Source: Clostridiales bacterium
Lineage (GTDB): Bacteria > Bacillota > Clostridia > Oscillospirales > QAMX01
DNA: 7,937 nt
Assembly: GCA_012514045.1 (NCBI GenBank)
Contig: JAAZBA010000346.1
Location: 1-7,937, forward strand
Direction of reading: 5' to 3'
Of the stretch, positions 1 through 6,539 are shown one piece after another. Position 1 is the stretch's first letter. Each line of letters starts with the position of its first letter. The notes under the pieces were generated by a model, which was given only the letters and a program-made list of their open reading frames with translations, was not told the DNA's origin and made no database searches. The position numbers were made by a program, and so were the translations under genes.

Positions 1-187
1 AAACTTTGACCAATATCTTTACAGACTACGCCATCTTGTTGAAAATGCTTTACTAATGCTCAAACGTTGGCATGGAATTGCCACTCCCTATGCTAAAAAC
101 ACCTCATCTTTTTTAGCCGCAGTCCATATCCGGTGTATCGCTATATGGGCGAGTATTTTAGCTTAATTTCGTGTAGATACTATCTAA
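1..187 (+). mobile_element. Right end of an IS5-family (IS427/IS1031-like) insertion sequence, cut by the window edge
   Basis: This is the 3' part of an insertion sequence whose transposase C-terminus lies at 2-166. About 20 bp after the transposase stop comes ACTATCTAA. The second copy in this window ends in the matching ACTATCTAG at 6531-6539, which places the element's right end at about 183-187. The last four bases, CTAA (184-187), fit a YTAR-type target duplication of the kind known for IS5 itself. The left end is outside the window, so the duplication cannot be confirmed. The two copies share clear similarity at the DNA level over about 175 bp but have diverged strongly. Confidence 0.7.
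2..166 (+). CDS. IS5-family transposase, C-terminal part (partial)
   Basis: The frame is open from the window edge and stops at TAA 164-166, giving 54 residues. It contains LYRLRHLVENALLMLKRWHG followed by IATPYAKNTSSFLAAVHIRC and a short hydrophobic tail, IAIWASILA. This is the characteristic end of IS427/IS1031-group IS5 transposases (a DDE nuclease that cuts and joins IS ends). The glutamate in HLVEN should be the catalytic E, and the RW-G-IAT-Y block is the conserved region after it. No stop or frameshift interrupts this part, unlike the copy at 5754-6513, so this copy looks younger. Whether the whole gene is intact cannot be judged because its N-terminus is outside the window. Confidence 0.8.
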   Translation, partial: NFDQYLYRLRHLVENALLMLKRWHGIATPYAKNTSSFLAAVHIRCIAIWASILA

Positions 188-339
188 CAAGGACATGTGC
201 TACTCCACAGGATATCTTATGTATTAGATCATCCCTCCTACCGTACGATGGTTCTCAAAAGCTCCCTTCACAGCCCTTTATAGTCTTATTTATTAGTTAA
301 ATACCGATTAGAAGATTTGTTTGGAACAAAATTTCTATA
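167..339. other. Spacer between two IS remnants, no gene seen
   Basis: Apart from the IS5-family end up to about 187, this stretch shows no convincing reading frame, promoter or structured RNA. It probably holds the untranslated left flank of the IS110 remnant. Confidence 0.4.
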
Positions 340-1122
340 GTATAAAATCCTGTGGTATTAGCATCAAATAATAATGCAGGAGATATCATTATAATATGTG
401 TTGGTATCAATGTCGATAAAGACAAGCACACCTGCTTCATTCTCAATTCGGAAAGTAAAATTCTGGCAGATGTATTCACCACATCAAACAATCAGAATGC
501 TTTGACTTACTTCTGTAAACTATTCGTAACTGCACCAACCTTGGCAGGCAAAATAAAATAATACCTGAGGCTCCTGGGTATAAAAGCTATACACGCCCTA
601 GTTCCTTCCTTTCATATTGCAGCTGTCATACACTTCTCTGCAAGTTTCCCGACAAAACCAGATTGAAGTAGATCATCCGATGCACTTAAAAGCCGTGCTA
701 TTTAATACAATAAGATATTATAATAATGAGAAAGCCGTTTATATCTGGAATTCTGCCAAAAACTCAATTGACTTTAAAAAACCTGCAAAATAGCCTTAAC
801 TAAAGCACACTCATTCAACTTATCCTAAATTTGAATGCGAAGATTAAGGAAATCAAGAAAGCTATTATGGACAAAGTACACCCACCTATTATAACCATCA
901 ACAATATCGGCACCCGCTATTGAGTAGAAGTGAAGACCAGGCGGTTATATTCGCTAAGCCAATCATCATGCACCTCTTTTACTATCTATTAAGGTCATTC
1001 CCTACAATAGACTTATCAAACCGTTTACCGTAACATGGCTCAATTACAAATACTAAACTACCATACGATATTTTCAAAAGAACCTTATGTACAACGAAGC
1101 GACGCTTTCATTTCCTAACAAA
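340..1122 (+). pseudogene. Decayed IS110-family transposase remnant
   Basis: No intact gene exists here, but successive fragments in shifting plus-strand frames follow the order of an IS110-family transposase (DEDD type, RuvC-like N-terminus and helix-hairpin-helix C-terminus). At 388-480 is a fragment with VGINVDKDKH and FILNSESKILADVF, matching the family's VGIDVAKDKH-type start, with the expected catalytic Asp read as Asn. Near 560-575 is PEAPG, like the family's EATG block. About 605-660 resembles LVPSFHIAAV, and 730-790 resembles an EKAVYIWNSAKNSI stretch. About 806-920 reads IQLILNLNAKIKEIKKAIMD and then ITINNIG, equivalent to the helix before the PGIG hairpin. About 1068-1110 reads RYFQKNLMYNEAT, like the RYL-ALYNATK block. 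Many stops and frameshifts separate the pieces, so it cannot be functional. The family call rests on remembered family consensus, with no alignment run. Confidence 0.6.
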
Positions 1123-1143
1123 GAAAAATATGGAATCGAATGG

Positions 1144-1188
1144 AGGACGTACACTATCCATATTTAGGAGAGTGTACGTCCTTTGTTT
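1144..1188 (+). terminator. Perfect 12-bp hairpin with T-rich tail (probable rho-independent terminator)
   Basis: The arms at 1144-1155 (AGGACGTACACT) and 1171-1182 (AGTGTACGTCCT) are perfect complements around a 15-base loop. Read on the plus strand, the stem is followed by TTTGTTT, a short U-rich tail. On the minus strand the bases after the stem are CCATTCG, with no U-run. It therefore looks like a plus-strand terminator, perhaps belonging to the IS110 remnant. It also sits about 80-120 bases beyond the hydrolase stop and could still act as the 3' boundary of the minus-strand operon transcript. Confidence 0.5.
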
Positions 1189-1265
1189 GGTATCTACTAA
1201 CAACGATTATTAATTTTCATGCCCATATAAATCGATTCTTGCGGCTAGATTTTTAGATGGTTTAG
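1183..1265. other. Short spacer after the operon's last gene
   Basis: No coding signal and no further hairpin with a T-run is visible here on either strand. The operon therefore has no typical minus-strand terminator directly after its last stop codon. The nearest structure is the hairpin at 1144-1182. Confidence 0.5.
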
Positions 1266-2864
1266 CTAAATACCTTGTACAATTTCCAGCAATTGCTTAC
1301 GCGCATCCATAAAGTGCTTCTCATCTATAACAAAGTCTTTATAACCGACAGCAACGCTGCGGGAAAGTGCAAGTGCTTTTTCAGGATCTACCTTCTCTGC
1401 CAATTTAAACAGCTCGAAATCCTGTGCACCATCACGAATGTTGATATAACGGTTAGAGATACGGTACGAATTGTCCTCGGGAGAGGGATAAACCATCAAA
1501 GCATCACCTTTGAAGTGGGAGTCTGGATTGATACTGAATGGATAAAACTGATTGGTCTTCTGCCACCAATTGTAACCGTAATGGAGATAGCCTTTCAGCC
1601 GACGGGAATACGTTGCCCAGGCGATGAGGCGACTGTGAATAACAGGCTTATCAATGAAACGGTTAAGATACCAAGTTTCGGATGGGCCGCAGCAACAATA
1701 TGCCCAAACTTCTTTATTGGGCTTATCAAGTAGATTCTCGAAAAACTCCAGTTCCTCTTCAACAAGACTGAACAGCGGGATATAAAGATCTACCTCATCA
1801 CCTAGTGCTTCCGATAGACCTACTCTATGAGTTGGATTACCACAGCGCAGACCAGGCATATATTTACGTACTAGCCGCCTTGCCCAGAGCCAGGTTTCAG
1901 TATTGTAAGGCTCGTCTTGTATATGCATGATCCAGTTATTGGGATCGCTGCGGCTTACGATATGCTCATACAAAGCGGTAAAGAATTCCCTCGCCCAAAG
2001 CTCTGCATCCGACCTCGAAATATCAATAGGAAGAATACTACCATCGTAGTCAAGCGTTTTGATTAACGAACTGTCTAAAGGTAGAAGAGGATCGTCAATG
2101 GCAAACTGTTTGACTGTGCCTGATTCGAGCAGCAGATCAGCCATCTTATCAAATATACTAAAATCGAAATGCCATTTTCCTTCCGAGATACGACAGCTGC
2201 CTGCGTATTTCAGAAGTTCCAATGGATAGATACGGTATACATTACTGCGGCATTCACGAAGACTTCTTGCAAACTCCTCCATAAACTGCCACCACTTGTC
2301 ATCGAATACCGTGCAGTCGTAGCCTGCATCATCTAGCATGAGCTGATCCTCCGGTGTATGGAAATGCTCGATCAAATATTCGCCTTTGCTCGTAGCAGGG
2401 ATCGCAACATCATAGATTTTAAGTGTAATATCGATAGCATTTTCATCCTCGTCTTCGCAGTCGAATTCTACATGGAACACATACTCTCCTGCTTCCTGCG
2501 TTTCTAAAATCGGGAATGTAAGCCACATGGACTGTGTGGTACTGGGCAATACAACTGCCTCCGCTTTGTTAGAAATAGGGTCGGGATAGGTAATGCCATC
2601 GTTGAAAGAGATGTACTGCTGCGCCTGTACCCTGATCGAGGCAGTATCGAATGCAGGACCAGCAGTCTGAGTAATGCGCGCACCGCTAATATGCTGTGGT
2701 ATGTGTTTTTCAGGGATGTTCGAATGGATATTATTGCGCAGCAGTGCTTGCATGGACACAAATTCGCCCTTCGCGGCATGCAGTGTGAAACAATTGGAAT
2801 CACCAAGTAACGGAAGGGCGTTTTTGAAACAACCACGTATTGAAGGGGCAGTCCAGACTTGCAT
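1266..2864 (-). CDS. DUF4091 / GH123-like glycoside hydrolase, cytoplasmic
   Basis: This 532-residue protein looks like a member of the DUF4091/GH123 group, whose characterised members are beta-N-acetylgalactosaminidases. Residues about 1-160 form an N-terminal beta-rich region with the family's AKGEFVSMQ-type block (31-39). From about 165 the TIM-barrel-like part begins, and WIMHIQDEPYN (311-321) carries an adjacent Asp-Glu pair (317-318). GH123 enzymes use such a pair for substrate-assisted catalysis. The DUF4091 part then shows VWAYCCCGP (386-394), GYLHYGYNWW (425-434) and a late RDGAQDFELF (478-487), all typical. There is no signal peptide or anchor, so it should act in the cytoplasm on imported glycan. 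The start is set by AGGAGGT at 2872-2878, seven bases before ATG. It is last in the operon, 101 bp after the binding-protein gene. The fold family is fairly sure. The sugar specificity is inference, since many DUF4091 proteins are untested. Confidence 0.85.
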   Translation of the reverse strand: MQVWTAPSIRGCFKNALPLLGDSNCFTLHAAKGEFVSMQALLRNNIHSNIPEKHIPQHISGARITQTAGPAFDTASIRVQAQQYISFNDGITYPDPISNKAEAVVLPSTTQSMWLTFPILETQEAGEYVFHVEFDCEDEDENAIDITLKIYDVAIPATSKGEYLIEHFHTPEDQLMLDDAGYDCTVFDDKWWQFMEEFARSLRECRSNVYRIYPLELLKYAGSCRISEGKWHFDFSIFDKMADLLLESGTVKQFAIDDPLLPLDSSLIKTLDYDGSILPIDISRSDAELWAREFFTALYEHIVSRSDPNNWIMHIQDEPYNTETWLWARRLVRKYMPGLRCGNPTHRVGLSEALGDEVDLYIPLFSLVEEELEFFENLLDKPNKEVWAYCCCGPSETWYLNRFIDKPVIHSRLIAWATYSRRLKGYLHYGYNWWQKTNQFYPFSINPDSHFKGDALMVYPSPEDNSYRISNRYINIRDGAQDFELFKLAEKVDPEKALALSRSVAVGYKDFVIDEKHFMDARKQLLEIVQGI

Positions 2865-2871
2865 TATTTTT

Positions 2872-2878
2872 ACCTCCT
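2872..2878 (-). promoter_or_regulatory. Ribosome binding site of the DUF4091 hydrolase
   Basis: On the minus strand this reads AGGAGGT, a near-perfect Shine-Dalgarno, seven bases upstream of ATG 2864-2862. It is the strongest ribosome site in the operon. It lies downstream of the intercistronic hairpin, so translation could start on a processed or separate message. Confidence 0.8.
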
Positions 2879-2914
2879 ATTATAACTCACTTAAATCTAA
2901 TGGGATTTTAGAAT

Positions 2915-2954
2915 TCGGCGCTCACGTTGATCCTAGGACTGACGTGAGCGCCGA
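2915..2954 (-). other. Perfect 13-bp intercistronic hairpin between binding-protein and hydrolase genes
   Basis: The arms at 2915-2927 (TCGGCGCTCACGT) and 2942-2954 (ACGTGAGCGCCGA) pair perfectly around a 14-base loop that itself contains the palindrome CCTAGG. The stem is GC-rich in an AT-rich neighbourhood and begins about 11 bases beyond the binding-protein stop. On the minus strand the stem is followed by ATTCTAAAAT, not a clean U-run, so it is a poor full terminator. A likelier role is a leaky terminator or an RNA 3'-end stabiliser that keeps the binding-protein message more abundant than the downstream hydrolase message, as known for other sugar-ABC operons. The structure is seen; the role is inferred. 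Confidence 0.75.
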
Positions 2955-2965
2955 TAATGGATCAA

Positions 2966-4732
2966 TTAATTGCCAAGGGACAGGAAGCGCTGATACTGTG
3001 CGTTGTACATGGTCATGATCTCTTCATAACCAAAAGCTTTCACGGTTTCAACGTAGGTATCCCATTCAGTATCAATATCGCTAGCACCAGTTATAAACTT
3101 TGCAAGCGACTCCTGATAGTATTTACTAAGGTCCGTCATATACTCGTTCAGAACAGCAGCTTCCTCCTCGGTGGGCTTCAGTCTGGGATAGTAGTAAAGA
3201 TAATCCTCTGCCATTATGTTTGCGTAGGTACGTCCGTCAAGACCATCGATCATGCGCTTACTTTCTGGGATGGAAGTGGGTACCTCCAGAAATCTTTGGA
3301 AAGTCTTTTCGTTTAGATACTTGCTGAACAGGAAACGGGGTAACTGCTGGAAGTGGTTCTCTCTTGTATATGCGGTTACGTTTTCATAGCCTTCAGGAGT
3401 GACGGAAATTAGATAACCGTTTTCGTTGAATTCCTGGGTGATGCCAATGGGGCCTTGATCAATCTCGGCGCTTATGAGAGGCAAGTACATATAGTCAACT
3501 AGTCTTGCAACAATCTCGGGACTCGTACATTTGGTGGTAAGGGTCATCTGATTCATGACAAGATAGCCGTGAGGATGGTTGGTAGGCCACATTCTCTTTC
3601 CATCAGCGCCGGCAAACGCTTCCATGGGGAAGTACTCAAGGCAGTTGTTGCCGAAGTAGTATTTTTCCTGGAACATATTTGCTGCACCGTAGATCGAGTC
3701 AGGAGACTGTGCCTTTGCCATAGCAGTTGGATCGTCCTGGGTGAACTGTTCCTTGTCCAGAAGATTTTCGTCATAAAGCATTTTTAACCACTTCGTTGCT
3801 TCCTTGACTTCGTCGCTGAACAGCGGCCACTTGACTTCGCCGTCCTGGATATACCTAGTCCCTGTTAAAACACCGGTAAAACCGGTGATCTCATACAAGT
3901 TGGCGATGCCTGCCCAAGCTTGAGAGACATAACCGATCTCATCGTTCTTGCCGTTGCTATTGGGATCATTGGTTACAAATGTCTTGAGGACCTCCACAAA
4001 TTCATCGGGAGTCGTTGGCATCTGGAGACCGAGCTTATCAAGCCATTCAACGTTGATTGCGAGGTGGAATTCACTTACCGTATCATAGTCCATAATGGTC
4101 GGGAAATTATAGATTGCACCATTCGGAAAGGTAATCTCATTAGTAAGTTGGTTGAATACTTCATCACCGGTCATAGAGCGGATCGTGGTCATTTTGTTAT
4201 TCCACAGATCACTGATATCTGCAATGTAGCCTTCATTTCCGTACTTGAGCAGCTCAGCATCTCCGAATCCAACACTGGGGCCTAGGATATCAGGCAAATC
4301 ATCGGCTGCAACTGCAGCGCTCAGACGTTCTTGTCTAGCATCACTGGCAATAAGGATCCAGTCGAAATTGATACCGGTCTCGGAAACAATTTTCTGCATT
4401 ACCGGGAACTTGGTTGCATCTGAGGCACTGGTTGAAGCCATAACCGAATATGATATGTTCTGCTCGGGATCAACAATGGGATAACCAGCTGCGTAGTACT
4501 CGGTACCATCGGCTGCCGACAACTTTTCACGCCCAGGTTCAGCGGCTGTTGTTGTCTTCTGCTCTGTTGTTTTCTGCTCTGTTGTTTTCTGCTCTGTTGT
4601 TTTCTGCTCTGTTGTTTTCTGTTCTGTCGTTGTCTGCTCTGGGGAAGGCGCAGTTTGTTTGCATCCACTAAACATGGACACGATGAGTGCGAAGATAAGT
4701 ACGAAGATCAGTACACGGTTCGCATTTTTCAT
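2966..4732 (-). CDS. Extracellular solute-binding lipoprotein of an LplA/LipO-type carbohydrate ABC transporter
   Basis: This 588-residue protein is the sugar-capture subunit of the importer, anchored on the outer face of the cytoplasmic membrane. Its start is supported by AAGGAG at 4741-4746, eight bases before ATG. Residues 1-24 form a lipoprotein signal: basic start (KNANR), hydrophobic core and FSGC, with Cys24 as the predicted lipidation and cleavage site. Residues about 25-65 are a low-complexity linker with five TTEQK repeats, ending in AAEPG. The mature two-lobed binding domain follows from about 75, including DWILIASDARQERLSAAVAA and DDLPDIL early on, as is usual in the long LplA/LipO/YtcQ subgroup (about 500-570 residues). 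The repeat linker accounts for much of its extra length. It lies 47 bp after the lplC-type gene. The family is clear; the bound sugar cannot be read from sequence, though the neighbouring GH123-like enzyme suggests an amino-sugar-containing oligosaccharide. Confidence 0.9.
   Translation of the reverse strand: MKNANRVLIFVLIFALIVSMFSGCKQTAPSPEQTTTEQKTTEQKTTEQKTTEQKTTEQKTTTAAEPGREKLSAADGTEYYAAGYPIVDPEQNISYSVMASTSASDATKFPVMQKIVSETGINFDWILIASDARQERLSAAVAADDLPDILGPSVGFGDAELLKYGNEGYIADISDLWNNKMTTIRSMTGDEVFNQLTNEITFPNGAIYNFPTIMDYDTVSEFHLAINVEWLDKLGLQMPTTPDEFVEVLKTFVTNDPNSNGKNDEIGYVSQAWAGIANLYEITGFTGVLTGTRYIQDGEVKWPLFSDEVKEATKWLKMLYDENLLDKEQFTQDDPTAMAKAQSPDSIYGAANMFQEKYYFGNNCLEYFPMEAFAGADGKRMWPTNHPHGYLVMNQMTLTTKCTSPEIVARLVDYMYLPLISAEIDQGPIGITQEFNENGYLISVTPEGYENVTAYTRENHFQQLPRFLFSKYLNEKTFQRFLEVPTSIPESKRMIDGLDGRTYANIMAEDYLYYYPRLKPTEEEAAVLNEYMTDLSKYYQESLAKFITGASDIDTEWDTYVETVKAFGYEEIMTMYNAQYQRFLSLGN
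4556..4630 (-). repeat. Tandem 15-bp repeat encoding five TTEQK units
   Basis: Five consecutive 15-bp units lie in frame inside the binding-protein gene and encode residues 35-59. Four units, best phased at 4558-4617 on the plus strand, are identical (TCTGCTCTGTTGTTT). The next unit toward the gene's 5' end (4618-4632) has base changes. The unit length is a multiple of three, so gain or loss of copies by slippage would keep the frame. The product is a flexible, hydrophilic spacer between the lipid anchor and the binding domain. Confidence 0.95.
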
Positions 4733-4740
4733 GTTTTATT

Positions 4741-4746
4741 CTCCTT
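4741..4746 (-). promoter_or_regulatory. Ribosome binding site of the solute-binding protein
   Basis: The minus strand reads AAGGAG, with eight bases between it and ATG 4732-4730. This supports the chosen start, which also places a well-formed lipoprotein signal at the N-terminus. Confidence 0.75.
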
Positions 4747-4757
4747 TATGATTTATT

Positions 4758-4779
4758 TAACAGAAAACATATTCTGTTA
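4758..4779 (-). other. Small AT-rich hairpin between lplC-type and binding-protein genes
   Basis: The arms TAACAGAA (4758-4765) and TTCTGTTA (4772-4779) are perfect complements around a six-base loop, directly after the lplC-type stop codon and just ahead of the next ribosome site. The stem is weak (two G-C pairs in eight), and on the minus strand it is followed by AATAAATC rather than a U-run. It may be a processing or stability element, or chance in AT-rich DNA. Confidence 0.35.
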
Positions 4780-5673
4780 TTAACCTTTTACTGAGCCGAT
4801 CATAATGCCCTTGACAAAATACCGCTGAAGGAATGGATAAAGAATCATCATGGGGAGCATCGACACTATTATCATGGAATACTTCATCAATTCTTTCATC
4901 TGATTGAGTTGTGCCGCAACTATGGGGTCTTCAAGCCTGTCGCTAGTCGAAATAGAGTTGAGAATGAGCACATCTCTCAAAACGAGCTGGAGCGGATACA
5001 GCTTTTTGTCATTGATGAACATCATCGCATTGAAGTACGAGTTCCACTGACTTACAGTACAGAAAAGAGAAATAACGGCTATTATGACGGTGGATAGCGG
5101 TATGACAACATAGACCAGATAACGAAAATGTGAACATCCATCGATCTCTGCTGCTTCGTACATTTCGTAGGGTATTCCGCTGACAAAAGTACGTGTCATG
5201 ATGAGGTTGTAGGCGTTAAACACCATAGGGAAAATCATGACGCCAACCGAATTGATAAGTCCGATGTATTTATAAGTGAAATAGGTCGGAATGAGACCGC
5301 CACCGAAGAACATGGAAAAGACGATACACAACATCACGATTCTTCGTCCTACGAATTTGACACTCAGTGCATAAGCACTGACTATCGTAACAAGTACGCT
5401 CAAAAAAGTCCCCGCTAGCGCGTAAAAAATGGAATTGCGGTAGCCAATCAACAGCATATCATAGGAAAAAATTTTTTCATAGGCGAGAAAACTAAATCCT
5501 ACTGGCCAAAGAAGCACTTCTCCGTTGAGGATTGCATTTAAGTCGGATACTGACGCGATCACCGTGAAATACAGCGGATATATGGTGACAAGTAATACAA
5601 TTACAAGCAAGACTCTACAAACAGCATAGAATATTTTGTCGGAAACAGCTATTGGTATATGTTTTTTACTCAT
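4780..5673 (-). CDS. lplC: LplC/YtcP-type carbohydrate ABC transporter permease (CUT1 family, MalG-like)
   Basis: This 297-residue inner-membrane permease is one half of the translocation pore. About six hydrophobic segments are visible: near residues 18-40, 78-101, 112-128, 140-160, 189-208 and 266-281. The cytoplasmic EAA loop, YEAAEIDGCSHFRYLVYVVIPLS without its first residues, spans about 172-194 and contacts the transport ATPase. The C-terminal FVKGIMIGSVKG is typical of this subfamily. Two ATGs lie six bases apart. AAGGAGG at 5681-5687 is only one base from the first (5679) but seven from the second (5673), so 5673 is chosen. The stop is TAA at 4780-4782. It pairs with the LplB-type permease upstream and is separated from it only by the inserted IS. 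No ATPase gene is present, as is usual for these operons, which borrow an MsmX-type ATPase. The symbol denotes the family, not proven orthology. Confidence 0.92.
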   Translation of the reverse strand: MSKKHIPIAVSDKIFYAVCRVLLVIVLLVTIYPLYFTVIASVSDLNAILNGEVLLWPVGFSFLAYEKIFSYDMLLIGYRNSIFYALAGTFLSVLVTIVSAYALSVKFVGRRIVMLCIVFSMFFGGGLIPTYFTYKYIGLINSVGVMIFPMVFNAYNLIMTRTFVSGIPYEMYEAAEIDGCSHFRYLVYVVIPLSTVIIAVISLFCTVSQWNSYFNAMMFINDKKLYPLQLVLRDVLILNSISTSDRLEDPIVAAQLNQMKELMKYSMIIVSMLPMMILYPFLQRYFVKGIMIGSVKG

Positions 5674-5680
5674 TTTCATT

Positions 5681-5687
5681 CCTCCTT
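5681..5687 (-). promoter_or_regulatory. Ribosome binding site that selects the lplC start
   Basis: The minus strand reads AAGGAGG. The distance to ATG 5679-5677 is one base, too short for initiation, while the distance to ATG 5673-5671 is seven bases, which is ideal. It therefore decides for the inner start. The site lies outside the inserted IS and survived the insertion. Confidence 0.8.
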
Positions 5688-5706
5688 CTCTTTTATTGTT
5701 TCTACA

Positions 5707-6539
5707 CTAGATATGTGATACAACAGCATTACCAAAGTGAAAGTAAAAATGTTATGGTAGAATAGCAACACAGCAACGATATACAGAAAAAACATGGGCA
5801 CTTACAGAGCCGCATTTATCTGGTCAGTGGGGACAGTGGGAAGATATAGCTAAAAACAACCAGGCGCTTTATCACCTATGTATTTTAACATTGAGAACAG
5901 GAGCTACATTGTATGACAGCCGCTATCTCACAGGAAATGCGTAACTGTTCGTCAACGGTTTCGCATATGGCGAGATAAGGGAATATGGTAAAAGCTGCTT
6001 CAGATACTGGTGAACGAACTAGGATTATAATTGGTTTAAGATTGACATAATTATTGATAGATTCATCTTCATGCCACTAGAGTAAAAGGTAGAAAATAAG
6101 GATATCAGCCGCACAAATAGGAACTCAACGCCAAGATTTAACTTGCCATCGATGTAAATATTATGCTGGTCAGAATACTTATTACGAAATGTAACAGAAC
6201 GTATTGCAAAGAGGCTGTTAATTTGATAAAGGGAATTACCACTGACACCTTATTGGCTAACCGAATCTATGACATACAAGGGATTGTTAACCTCGCTTTT
6301 TGCTTGCCGGTATGGAGGTTGTTGTTCCTTCAAAAAGAAACCAGAAAGAGCAGCGAGAGTACGACTGTTATCTTTACAAATTACATCACCTTGTTGAAAA
6401 TGTATTTCTGCATTTAAACGCTAGTGCGGCATTACTATGGGATACATAATAATTCAGCTTAGCCCCTTAAAACTGTCCATATCCATTGCATTGTTATCTG
6501 GTATATGTATTAATTCAATTTCGCGCAACCACTATCTAG
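5707..6539 (+). mobile_element. Decayed IS5-family (IS427/IS1031-like) element inserted between lplB and lplC
   Basis: This element occupies nearly all of the 862-bp gap between the permease genes. It is bounded by CTAG at 5707-5710 and CTAG at 6536-6539, a likely YTAR-type target duplication. Inside the boundaries the ends begin ATATGTG on the left and, read inward on the minus strand, ATAGTGG on the right, a weak terminal inverted repeat. The body is about 825 bp, a normal size for this IS group. The transposase runs opposite to the operon and is full of stops and frameshifts. The right end closely matches that of the copy at 1-187. The operon must now be transcribed through the element, or lplC onward must have a promoter within or near it; none was clearly recognised. 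Confidence 0.75.
5754..6513 (+). pseudogene. Full-length but degenerate IS5-family transposase
   Basis: The family order can be followed across several frames. Near 5777-5880 the frame reads WALTEPHLSGQWGQWED and then ILTLRTGA (family: W-RTGAPWRDLP). Near 5937-6000 it reads VRQRFRIWRDKGIW and then KLLQILVNE. At about 6024-6053 is DYNWFKID, whose last Asp should be the first catalytic residue. About 6137-6295 gives LAIDVN, ITKCNRTYCKEAVNLIKGI and LLANRIYD, where the usual LLAD has Asn in place of the second catalytic Asp. At 6311-6415 is MEVVVPSKRNQKEQREYD and then YLYKLHHLVENVFLHL with the catalytic Glu. A frameshift and stop follow, then TVHIHCIVIW to TAA 6511-6513. In-frame stops, frameshifts and the Asp-to-Asn change mean it cannot make active transposase. 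Confidence 0.8.

Noticed and set aside
352..561. A 69-residue plus-strand frame that could be called a small hypothetical protein
   Set aside because: Its sequence matches the start of an IS110 transposase and the similarity continues in other frames downstream, so it is a fragment of a pseudogene.
1275..1733. A 152-residue plus-strand frame opposite the hydrolase gene
   Set aside because: It lies fully antisense to a well-supported coding gene and has no recognisable domain or ribosome site; it is a shadow frame.
4450..4671. A plus-strand frame with repeated LLFSA units
   Set aside because: The repeats are only the antisense reading of the TTEQK minisatellite in the binding-protein gene.
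6163..6417. An 84-residue plus-strand frame between the permease genes
   Set aside because: Its first part is the middle of the decayed IS5 transposase and its last part is read in the wrong frame relative to the family, so it is not a gene.
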